From Favolaschia claudopus (lineage: Eukaryota > Basidiomycota > Agaricomycetes > Agaricales > Mycenaceae): a stretch of 64,000 nucleotides of DNA. Shown piece by piece: positions 54,924 to 64,000 of this stretch. The notes beneath the pieces were generated by a model, which worked only from the letters and a program-made list of their open reading frames with translations, ran no database searches and was not told where the DNA came from. The translations under genes were made by a program, and so were the position numbers. The DNA lies in NCBI GenBank assembly GCA_037176885.1, contig JAWWNJ010000101.1:1-64000 (forward strand), in the 5' to 3' direction. How positions within the stretch are numbered: position 1 is the first letter of the stretch; the number at the start of each line of letters is the position of its first letter.

Positions 54924-55620
54924 GGATTAATCTATTGAGAAACCCGGTTTCTCGAGAAACCCTCCCATATAAGGAAATTTCTGAGAAACCCACGGACAAT
55001 CCTAATAAGAAACCCCAGTTTGCCGCACCGGCAACCTGAGTTTAGTTGGAAGTCATTCTATAGCTGAATAAGTTCAATAACAGTCAAGACACATACTGGA
55101 ATTAAATTTAAGGGCATCCAAGCTTTAAGAAGAGTCTTGTGAGGGTTAATGGGCTTGCCTTGCAATGCCGCGCATTTAGAAATTGATCCAATCACAATTC
55201 GGTAAGAGCGCAACGACAGTGGTGTATGCTGAGCTGCAAGGTACAGCTGGGGATTAGGAGGGATCCTCTACCTAGCTTCAGAGAGCCTTTTCAACTAAAG
55301 TTTCTGAGACTATCCTAAGTTTTTAAATCCATGCAGGCCGTTTTGAATGACGATCTCGGCACGATGGCCGGCACGCAGTAATTTCATTGAATGTCTCCAT
55401 ATCGTACTTTCAGACTTAGAAAGCCTATAGCCATTAAATAAAAACTACTCGGCGACTGCTTCTATGTGTTTTTAACTACTGTGAGCCTGCCTCTGGGCCT
55501 ACAAAATTTATGCCGGGAACTCGGCAGTCGGCCAGCATCAGTTCCGTGAGTGGGGTTTCTTCGAGAAACCCGGGTGCCTAACAACGGACTGAGAAACCGG
55601 GTTTCTCAATAGATTAATCC
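54924..55620. mobile_element. 697-bp MITE-like element with about 30-bp perfect TIRs, right arm only
   Basis: The ends are perfect inverted repeats beginning GGGATTAATCTATTGAGAAA and running through CCCGGTTTCTC. The flanks repeat CGTACTTAG (54,915-54,923 and 55,621-55,629); depending on how shared bases are assigned the duplication is 7, 8 or 9 bp, and a 9-bp reading gives perfectly symmetric ends (Mutator-like), an 8-bp reading would fit hAT. The left arm has the empty site CTAAGTACG at 16,237-16,245. Interior is non-coding. Confidence 0.9.
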
Positions 55621-56067
55621 CGTACTTAGAACGGAACTTCTGAATCGGTTTTTCAATCAACATGGGCGGGATGACGACGACTAAATACAGACTCTTCCTC
55701 GCTCTTGCGCGGACGATGCAAGCTCTTAACGAGGGGACGTGCTCATAGGAACAAATACTGTGCGTTTATTTACCGTTTTACTCGAAATTGAGTTACTGTA
55801 GACTTGGCGTGTGACATCGACAGTTTCTGCCCAAATGTCGCTGCCGTGGCTATCGGCGTTTAGTCGCGCCAATCACTTCCCTGCCAAGTACGTATGATAG
55901 AGATCGTCGACGACTCACGCGGCGCGCGCATTTTCCTCCCTACTCCCACCACCTCTTCCTCCCCTCCCCTCCCCTCCGCCTCTTGTCGGCCCATCCCACC
56001 CGCGCCTGGTGGTACCACGACTTCCCTCATTCTTTCACCCGACGAGCGACGTACGATACCCTTCACG

Positions 56068-57455
56068 ATGTCTGACATGCACGCGGCGGTCGTAGCTGGA
56101 ACGGCTCAGCTCCTGGCAATGGGCGCTGCCTGGGGTACGGGTCCGATCCTCACACGACCAGCTATCTGTCCTCACTATTCACTTGATCCTGTCATTTTCA
56201 GGCATCTACGCCCTGTTATTTGGAATCTCTGTCTTTCTCATCGTGTATGTCGCACGTCGAAATGACTGGACGTTTTGACTGACATCCTGGTGCCATTCCC
56301 TTCAGGCAGAAAGGCGTGAACGGATCCCTCCCGCGAAAGATTTTGCTCTTTTCCACCTGTCTTATGTTTGCCTTCTCAACGACGTTGGCTGCTATCGATA
56401 CCGCCGTCTACTTGGCGCAATTTTCCGCGGGCGACTATATTCCGAAAACGAATAGGCTCCTACTGGCGTGCGAGACTCTATTCGACTCGCTAGTGCGTCT
56501 TCAATATTTTCCTCAGTCCTTATGCTCATCGTGTCGTCACTCTTGAAACGTAGTTCTTAATGGGAGACACCATCGTGATTTGGAGGACGTGGATTCTCTG
56601 TCCAGAAAAAAGGCTCCTAGTGGCTTTTCCGATTGTACTCTGGTTCTCTGGCTTATGTTTGTGACTTCTACTCACATCCTGCCCATGCGAATTAACATCT
56701 TCGACGACAGCATCGATGCTCGGAGTCTTGGCTACCGCTCATCATACCGGTTCAATATCTGGCTGGCAAATAGGTGTTTATGATCGAGGGACAACATCGC
56801 TCAAGTTATCTATGGCTACTTCGGCCTTGAGTGCCGCGACGAATTTCTTCTGTACACTTTTGATTTGGAAAAAGGCTTGGTAAGTTTAGTTGTACTCTCT
56901 CTCAATTCGATGATCTCATCCGAATACCTCCATCTCAGGGAGCGCCGAACCGTTGTCGACAACGCAGGAGGGGATCGCCCTCGGAAGATCATGTTCCTGC
57001 TTGTCGAGTCGGGGTTCATCTATCTTGCTCTCTGGGTGCGCCTTCACCGATCTCTCTATCTTTGCAGAAGCACTAATGATCTGCTTTCACTGGTGTAGGT
57101 TCTCGCGCTGCTCAACTTTTATCTCGACTGGCACGCACCCGCCTTACAAGCGGCGTTGCGAGGGGCGTACGACATGGTCATCGTGCGCACTCTTGTCTGT
57201 CCCTTCTCTTCGCCGTCTAAGTTTTCTTTTCTCGCACAGGGCATTTACCCGACCTTCATCATCGTTCTCGTTCACCTCAACTGCACATTCTGGGATAACA
57301 ACAACTGCTCAACAAGTACACGCACATCCGGAGCCGCCGTGTTCAGCACGATCGCTCCCAGCATGAGTATCACTAGTGATGCTACATCTCATCTCGAGTT
57401 GGATTTCAAGCGGCCAAGATACGATGGCGCGCTCGGTGATAATGCAGTGCGATGA
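56068..57455 (+). CDS. Multi-pass membrane protein, eight exons, right-arm copy, intact
   Basis: Exons 56,068-56,134, 56,202-56,244, 56,306-56,492, 56,554-56,656, 56,711-56,879, 56,939-57,035, 57,099-57,182 and 57,240-57,455 keep phase throughout and give 321 residues. Hydrophobic segments include IYALLFGISVFLIV, ILLFSTCLMFAFSTTLAAID, FLMGDTIVIWRTWIL, KLSMATSALSAATNFFCTLL, KIMFLLVESGFIYLALWVLA and GIYPTFIIVLVHLN, so seven spans are likely. The 'GDTIVIWRTWIL' and 'ATNFFCTLLIWKKAW' motifs are typical of a large agaricomycete membrane family of unknown role. The left copy (14,407-15,793) has a one-base insertion in exon 3. Confidence 0.8.
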
Positions 57456-57625
57456 GTAGCTGAATTTCAGTTCCGATAACGCCCAATTTGTACTTATAGC
57501 CTTTAATTCGATGCTTTCCGTCGCGTTCGCACGTCTGCTCCAACGTGGTAACTAGACAACCGCCATTCAAGAAAGGCTACATTCGTACAAGTACAATTTC
57601 TTTTTATCTCGATTCCGACATTCAC

Positions 57626-58719
57626 CTACCACGCACACTGACCACCATCTACCTTGATGCTACACCCAAATCAGGTGAGTAATATTTTCAGGATGAAACA
57701 GGTGGATAAAATGCTCACTCAGCTCCCGTGCAGAATGTCGAGGCATCGGATGCAAGCCAAATCGTGACACCGCGTAACTCATCCGGACGTCCGAATCTTC
57801 CCATGGGATTCTGGGCACTTAGCTTCTCCTCAAGCCCAGGCTGCGTATCGAGGAAGCTACGGGTCATGCTATTCCAGGCGGTGAGTATTTAAAGTCGTTC
57901 CCGCACCGAGAGTCTGTAACTCACTTGGTAAAGATATACCCAGGACTAATGCTGTTAACGCGAATCCCTTTCGGCGCGAGCTCGCAAGCCAACGAGCGGG
58001 CCATTTGCACCACAGCGGATTTGCTGGTATTGTACGCGATCCAATGTTGGCCCTATACAAATCGTATCGGTGAGAAATGATGGTCTCGATGGTCATTTTT
58101 GTACTTCAAGGCCGGACGTACCGGATTGACTATCGTTCCGCTCATAGACGCAGTTAAGATTATGCTTCCTTGAATTCCGAGACGCTCCATCTGTCTGCCC
58201 GCGGCTTGAGCGGTGAAGAGTACCCCAGATACGTTCACGTCGAGAACCTAAAATTCCGGTAAGCCTGTATGCTCCCTCCGCCTATCGTTGACTTACCTTC
58301 TTGAAATCCGCACTCTCGTACTCAAGGCATTCCGCGCCATGCAAAATACCCGCGTTCGCCATACAAACATCGATCCTCCCCTCCTTTTCGACAATCTTCT
58401 CGACCATACCCCACATCGCCTTCTGGTCTGTTACATCGCCGCTGATGTATTCAAGTTTTGCTTTCTTTTGCTGATTTTCTATTGCGGGGAGCTCGTCGAC
58501 GAAAGCTTTCACTTTGAGCCATTCCTCGTCGGGTGCGGTGGGGAGGTCGAGACAGTAGACGATTGCGCCGGCTTCAGCGAGAGCAAGCGCCATTTCCAAA
58601 CCAATGCCACGGTTGCCGCCTGTGACGAGGGCTACGCGATCCGGGAGCGAGAACAAGGACAGAGCGGTGCGAGAGCCTGATCCCGCGAGTGCTGTAGCTA
58701 CTCCTGGTCTGTTTGCCAT
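57626..58719 (-). CDS. Short-chain dehydrogenase/reductase, right-arm copy, intact
   Basis: Five exons with matching phase (58,297-58,719, 58,122-58,247, 57,925-58,052, 57,719-57,868, 57,626-57,659) encode 286 residues. ATG at 58,719 gives [13 protein letters not shown]. Classical SDR features: [13 protein letters not shown] (cofactor loop), a Gly-Asp-Val (YISGDVTD) position, MANAGILHG (NAG motif), [11 protein letters not shown] (catalytic Ser region), [12 protein letters not shown] (catalytic Tyr and Lys) and SPGYIFT. DLPTAP after the first beta-alpha-beta unit carries an Asp at the position that usually prefers NAD(H) or polyols. It probably oxidises or reduces a small alcohol/ketone; the substrate is not predictable. 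A TATA box lies 47 bp upstream. The left copy has two frameshifts in conserved motifs. Confidence 0.88.
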
Positions 58720-59685
58720 CCTTTGCTGGTGAGAGGGAATAGGTCGCACTGGGTGCGAGAGCGGCTCTTATATGCAGCGGCACTGTGGGTATTATGACGT
58801 GGGTTTGAAATCGAGTGGGTCAACTGACCTCGAAGGACTGGAGCGAGTTCTTTGCTCGGATGCCCACAGACCTAAACTTCGAAGTATTACTTCGCAAACG
58901 CATTGGCCATCGCTTTTGGGTCTGTGCGGCATTCGTCTCTCGAGCGCAAGGAGGTAGCGAGGCTATTAACTTTTGGTTCACCTGAAAATTCAATACCCGG
59001 ATTGTCAATGCAGGGAGCGTATTCCAAGCCACGAGTCAGACAACTTTTCTTGAGCTATTCTTGTTTTGTCTAGCTCGCTTATCCAGACGCCGCTCGAACT
59101 CTCGATTTACATAAACTCGAAGCTGCAAATTGACGTTTCCAAAATCACAATATTGAATACATCGTTGACTGACCCTGGATCGTGCATTGAACTTTAGTGC
59201 GAGTAGCATGCTCTGACAACTGGCATTCGTTGCGTTCACTAGGATATCAATTTTCAAATGGTCCGTGCGATTCTTCGCGATCAGTCACGACACGTGCGGT
59301 CAGCGGTCACGCATCTTGATTTCTCGCGCGCGTCCGGCTTGAGGCTCATGGTGGCTTAGGCGCTTACAAGCCGATTATCCGTTGGTAGACATGACTCACC
59401 TCACCACTCCAATTGAATCTCGACTTTCAATATCAACCGAGCCAAAATCTTGTCTCCGTGTTGAACTTCGTCCAACAGTCCCTGAATTTAGTTCCGATTA
59501 TTTTCGTCCTCCGTATTACGCAAAACGTAGACGTCTTCAGCGCACTAGCCTTGCATTACCTACATAAAGACTATGCATGTACAAAACGATCGTATAAATG
59601 CTCTAAACTAAACACCCCTCTGCGCAAAAAAATGTCCCAATATTCTACTACTACTAATGAGGTCTAAACATAACAACAACAACAA
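58720..59685. other. Intergenic DNA of the right arm
   Basis: It holds the SDR promoter (TATAAGA, minus strand, 58,766-58,772) and the 3' flank of the RTA1-like gene. Mirror of 12,228-13,135. Nothing else recognised. Confidence 0.45.
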
Positions 59686-61214
59686 CTACACTCGGTTCGC
59701 AACCAAATTCACATCACTCGACTGGACCTTCGACATCCCCATCGCCTCCGCTTCACGATTGATCGTCATCAAGAACCGCGGGGGCCATACCACGCAGTAC
59801 AAAGTCATAGCAATCCACAAAGGCAGGGCGTCGAAGAGGTAGAAGAAGGCTTCGTGGCGGGAGATGTATCCCGTATATCTGCATCGTCGTCAGTTTAGTA
59901 GATAGTTTAGATGAGAAAGAAAGTTGAAAGGATGATCGAACCCTTGGATGAATTCCGTTAGGCGGTAAATGGATCGGATCTAGATAATGGGAGCAAGGTC
60001 AGCATCGAATCAATGATACGATAGAGAGGGCAGGGAGGGGAAGGGGAATGAGAACTGACGAGAATGGCGAGACAGCTGAGACAGAGGGTGTAGTACAATA
60101 TATGCCAATCGCCTACGGGACTGGAGGCAAAGGGCGAGAAACCCTCGCTTCCAGTCGCGTTCCATACCTGGGGGAAGCGGGATCTCCTGAATTGAGAGAG
60201 AGAGAGAGTTAGATACATACAAACAGACAAGAGAGAGAAAAACGAGGAAGGACGTACACGCGGAACCCAAACACAATTATAAGCGTCGTGAACAGTCCAA
60301 ACGACACAAGCTGCAGAGCAAGCCCAACGAGTACGATCTATACCCAAGTGAATAAGCAATGAATCTGAGCGAAAGAGAAAATGAAAGAAAGAAAGACGCA
60401 CCTTATTCCCAAGATGTATCGTATCGATATTGCTACTCGTAGTCATAGACCCGCCAATAGCCTGAATCAAAAACGTCCCAACGTCGCTCCAGACGAATAT
60501 CTTCGCGATGCGGGTGGGGGCGATCAGCATGCATTGTTTCGACACTTCAGGGCCGAAGACGGATGTGAGGCGTCCGAGGATGACGTAGTCGATGGCGAGG
60601 AAGAGGCAGGGCTGGAGGGGGGTAAGGTGTGAGCGTGGGTGTTGAGGACGAAGAGGAAGAGGATGGAGGGTCTTACGGATAGAAGAATTAACTGGTGAGG
60701 AGGGGAGATGAGCATGAGCGAGAGAGTGAGATTTGTGGATCCTAGCGGACTCACCAGCGTGGTGGCAATGTTGAGACCAAGTGAAGTCGGCGATGAGTGA
60801 ACCAATATCCGCACGGCGAACCCAGCGGCCATAGCTTCTCGACATCAGATCAGGAAGAACAGCGAGGTGGTGAACGCACTGGTCATTCCGATAGGCAAAG
60901 GAAGCATGAATCGTTGGCCAATTCGGAATAACTCTGCGTCGGTTCACCAAGTCAGAACACCAAGCAAGATCGAAGGACAACGAAACGCACGGAGCCAGTG
61001 GAATATCCCAGAAAATGCATAAAGTGCTAGTCCGACAAGGGCAGGCACAACGGCAGGCACCAACAAAGCACTGTGAAATCGCCCGGGCCATTAATCTACC
61101 AAACGAAAAGCCTATTCGATTTGGTGCTCACTTTGAAGTCTTGTCACCATCTTTGGCGAGTACTGAAAGAAAGAAAGTAGAGAAAAAAAGGGCGGAGAGA
61201 AGGGGGGAAATCAT
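59686..61214 (-). pseudogene. RTA1-like multi-pass membrane protein, right-arm copy
   Basis: ATG at 61,214 begins a signal-like leader (MISPLLSALFFSTFFLSVLA); exon 1 is 61,132-61,214 and joins in phase to ALLVPAVVPALVGLALYAF. Later parts give RIGQRFMLPLPIGMTSAF, AMAAGFAVRILVHSSPTSLG, AIDYVILGRLTSVFGPEV, IAPTRIAKIFVWSDVGTFL, GLALQLVSFGLFTTLIIVF, then IYRLTEFIQG, Y-T-GYISRHEAFFYLFDAL and a tail to a TAG at 59,686. This is the seven-span RTA1 layout (yeast Rta1/Rsb1 are linked to lipid translocation and drug or sphingoid-base resistance). A TGA follows TTSLFFLI in exon 3; the left arm has TGA at the homologous place, so either an unseen intron removes it or the gene was already broken before duplication. 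The TATA box is also altered. Confidence 0.65.
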
Positions 61215-62268
61215 TGAGCGTTGAGTTATGTATGCAGCGAGCCCCCTTTTATCATTTATGTCCACGCGGTAGCCGGCCAAGGCTGTTCGATAAGGGGCTG
61301 GCTGCGGACACCGGAAACGTATCTGATCGACATGCGTGAGCATGACACGGTTGGAGAAAGCCGTCGGTGTCAGCAACGTAGATTTATGTGTGATTTCGGA
61401 CGCGATTGAGCCGCAGAAGTTAGCGCACGGAGGGTTGGGAAGGTTTTTTCTCTCAGTATAAGGAGCAGATCAAGGTTTGTCGAGTTGAGGTTGGCGGAAG
61501 TTCACCACCGGAATATCCGTCAAAGTGACCGGGATTTCCGCAGCCAGGCAACGCGTCACCGACGGCCCGTCGGTATCGCACATTTATTTTGGTCTGCTAG
61601 GTTTTTTTTTTTGTGTGTTAACGATCAGAAGAAATGCGTTGACGACGACGAAGAGCTGCGCGGAGCTGTGGACTGGTAGTAGAAACTCAACGCGAAGTCT
61701 CGAATCTTGATTGGCATTGTTTACCCGTGTTTCTGCCAGCGTGTGTGGTAGCGAGACAGTGAATGTGAAAGACGGGATCCTAACCGAATATCCACCGAGA
61801 CACCGAGATTATCTTGATCATTACTTAGAGTCGGGAGTCGAGACCAAGTTGTTGTCAAGTTGAGGGTCTCCAATGGAAGCCACCACAGTGCGCAGGTTGG
61901 ACATAAGTACGTCGGTTAACCTGCGAGTGAGATGACTGGAATTGAAACGAACAGCAAGCTTTGGGGCGGCAAAGGCGTTCTGAGCGCATGGTGGTCAGAA
62001 ACAAGGCGTGGCAATGTTGACACGTGTTTTGACTTCGCTGACCACTGATCCGGGAACAGCCGAAACGATGTTCAATCACTGTGAGATTAGACTATAACTG
62101 GAGAAACAAGATATCAAAACTTGCCTAGCCTTCGAGGGAGATCAAGACTTGGAGACGCCGCCGCGGGGAAGACAAAAGAAAGTCATTAGCCGTCAACACG
62201 TGTAGACCCCTTCCCTTCGTCGCATAAAAGCCCAGCTTGCGGCACCCGTTTCATAACCAACCCACCCC
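61215..62268. other. Divergent promoter region of the right arm
   Basis: Between the RTA1-like gene (minus) and the DUF4419 gene (plus). A TATA-like CATAAAAG at 62,223-62,230 precedes the DUF4419 ATG by 38 bp. A T(9) tract lies near 61,604-61,612. No gene recognised. Confidence 0.45.
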
Positions 62269-63551
62269 ATGCCCATCACATTCCGCCCAGCTACCCACCT
62301 CGCAGAATCCCGAACCATCCTCCCCACCACCGCCTCCCAAATTCTCCAGAAATCATGCCCGGCTCAATTCTCACAGGTCCAGCAAATCGCGCAGTATTCC
62401 ATCGGCGGACGCACAGGCACGAGAAACACACTATTATTCAAAGTCGTGCCGAATCAGAATTTTGGGTTTGTTTATACTGTGATGAATGCGTACAGTTTTC
62501 ACCATGCACTCGTCATTCGTCCGGACGATGTTTGGATCGCGATCGTTTCGCAGTTTAGTTTCTATGTGCATGGGAATGCGGAGCGGTTACGAGATATTTT
62601 CGTCGCGGATGAAGGGAATAGAGATTTGGAATTCTCCGTTGGGAGCTGGCCACCGAATTGTGGGAACCTTTGCACTTGCATCAGCGAACATCTACAACAG
62701 AATATCCTCGATCCCGACCTACGCGACTGGATCCTGCCTAAATTCTCCACCACCACCTCCACAGACACCACCATCAGCTCCCTCCTCATGCTTGCCACGA
62801 CAAAGAAATATTTCGAGTACAAGATGACCTTCTTCTGCGGCATCCCGCAAGTCACGCTCGAAGGCTCAAGAGCCGATTGGGAGTCAATCCTCCAGCGACT
62901 GGAGAAGTTAAAAAAGTACGGAATAGAGGCTATCGCGTGGTATCACCTCCTCCTCCCCGTCCTCTCCCGCTTCGTCAAGGCCTTCGACGATCTAGAGGCC
63001 CTCGATGACAATCTCGAGTTCTGGCAGAAAGTCGCGCGAAGAGAGTCGTTCGGCAGCCACGGCGCGTATTGCTCTGGTTCGATCACTGCGTTCTGCGTTT
63101 TCACTCCAGAGGGAAAATGGCAGGGACCTGCTATCGACATGGTGAGCGTTTCCGTGGCAAAGATTTAGCGATAAATGTAACTCACCTTGGTGTACATAGG
63201 ATTACCGTACTCGTCTCACACCACCAGAACCCCTCTCTTCTCGCGAATTCTGGTCAACCTACCACATCAATCCTCCTCCCGATAACAAATACACACCACA
63301 TGTACATTCACTCACGCTGGACGATTCCCCCTACATGTACCCCCGCATCGACTGCGAAGACTGGATAATATCACCATCACCATCACTACGAGCGCAAACG
63401 ACGACAATACTTCGATTCCATGTACGTTCCTCGCAGGCCTCGTCGGCACGGGCTTCTCCTCCAGCCGAGATCGCGCGGTCTCAGAAAGCGGGAGGAACGA
63501 TACGATACGGTGAGGCCCGTGCTTGCGTGGTGGTTATATTCCACTGTGTAG
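62269..63551 (+). pseudogene. DUF4419 protein, right-arm copy, late frameshift
   Basis: Exon 1 (62,269-63,141) is open for 291 codons: MPITFRPATHLAESRT, then LLFKVVPNQNFGFVYTVMNA, IRPDDVWIAIVSQFSFYVHG, PNCGNLCTCISEHLQQNIL, DLRDWILPKFSTTTSTDTTI, MLATTKKYFEYKMTFFCGIP, FWQKVARRESFGSHGAYCSG and ITAFCVFTPEGKWQGPAIDM, a good full-length match to what I remember of DUF4419. A 58-bp intron leads to exon 2 at 63,200 (DYRTRLTPPEPL). There a 22-base deletion near 63,363, relative to the left arm, shifts the frame before the conserved end (RPVLAWWLYSTV, stop 63,549). The product may be made with an altered C-terminus. Function of the family is not established. Confidence 0.78.
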
Positions 63552-64000
63552 GAAGGTACCGGAGGCGAGTCAGCGAACGTTGGACAGAATGGAGGAACCT
63601 GCACTTCCCTTGCCCCGCCTGGTGCGGCGTCGAAGGATATGGCTTCGAAGATTAATATTGAGGGAAACGGTGATGTTTGGAGGGTACCGATGAAGATGAA
63701 GAAGAATCATGCGTCGTCGTCGAAGAGCTTGAGTTTGTTGAGACGGGTGTTGAAAGGGTGAATGGGGATACAGTCAGAAAGAGAAGAAGAATTTAATGTA
63801 GATTGTTTGCAAACGAAGTTATTCACCGAGATGGCTCCGCCAATTACCGTGCAGAGACTTTGGCACCCAGATTTATATCCCGCTCTATAGAAAGACTCGG
63901 TGAATGCTCGTGAATACAAGAAGATTCGCACCTGTTTATGCATGAGCCACCCACGAACAAGCACGAGAAACGACGACGCTTTCACGACTGAGAGACGGAA
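63552..64000. other. Right arm edge and flanking DNA
   Basis: Similarity to the left arm continues to about 63,825 (GTCGTCGAAGAGCTTGAG block) and then stops. The last 175 bp are unique in this window; no gene start recognised. Confidence 0.45.

Larger units (their letters stand above)
48191..63825 (-). repeat. Right arm of the giant imperfect inverted duplication
   Basis: Its reverse complement follows the left arm from 8,115 to 22,367. The inner edge is AGATTCG at 48,191-48,197; the outer edge is near 63,825, where the match to the ATCTACATT/GTAATTTCG block fades. Relative to the left arm it has gained a 1.6 kb TIR element (50,954-52,553) and a 697-bp element (54,924-55,620), and lost about 860 bp near 49,940. 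Coding exons are very similar between arms (for example only three amino-acid differences in the first 120 residues of the SDR before the left frameshift). Confidence 0.95.

Overview
The window looks like the genome of a mushroom-forming basidiomycete (Agaricomycetes). Genes carry many short introns (about 45-75 bp, GT..AG), and the protein families are ones I know from agaric genomes: RTA1-like and other multi-pass membrane proteins, DUF4419 proteins, DUF1254/DUF1214 secreted proteins, 'ELERIIFE..AWRVK' proteins, and a transmembrane/coiled-coil protein ending in a PPPGY tail. Helitron, hAT-like and other transposons are also present. I see no rRNA, convincing tRNA, CRISPR or prokaryotic operon structure.

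The dominant structure is a very large imperfect palindrome. A left arm (about 8,115-22,367) and a right arm (about 48,191-63,825) carry the same genes in mirror order around a 25.8 kb spacer. From outside to inside these are a DUF4419 protein, an RTA1-like membrane protein, a short-chain dehydrogenase (SDR), an eight-exon multi-pass membrane protein, two tandem paralogous unknowns, a fragment of a further unknown, and a protein with two internal repeats. The arms have diverged by substitutions, small indels, two transposon insertions (right arm only) and one large deletion (right arm only). The left copies of most genes are frame-broken, while the right copies of the SDR, the membrane protein and the tandem unknowns read through. 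The DUF4419 and RTA1-like genes are damaged in both arms.

Outside the left arm (1-8,114) lie the end of a putative GPI-anchored protein, three related 'ELERIIFE/AWRVK' genes in various states of decay, and a DUF1254/DUF1214 gene with frame breaks near its C-terminus.

The spacer (22,368-48,190) is mostly accessory DNA. It holds a decayed membrane/coiled-coil gene; a third copy of the sequence at the palindrome's inner edge; a 5.2 kb element of unknown class bounded by 64/65-bp direct repeats with stem-loops and containing a 69-bp tandem array; an AAGT-rich zone; a decayed Helitron (DUF6570, HUH-Rep, PIF1-like helicase) split by a 616-bp hAT-type element; a third copy of an arm gene fragment; an apparently intact multi-exon membrane-protein gene; a second hAT-type element with an 8-bp target duplication; a truncated copy of one of the 5'-end genes; and a large intronless NodU/CmcH-type carbamoyltransferase that could have come from bacteria.

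Frameshifts are frequent across the window. Many are supported by comparing the two arms, but uncorrected long-read indels remain an alternative explanation for some. All family names are from visual recognition of motifs; no database search was run.
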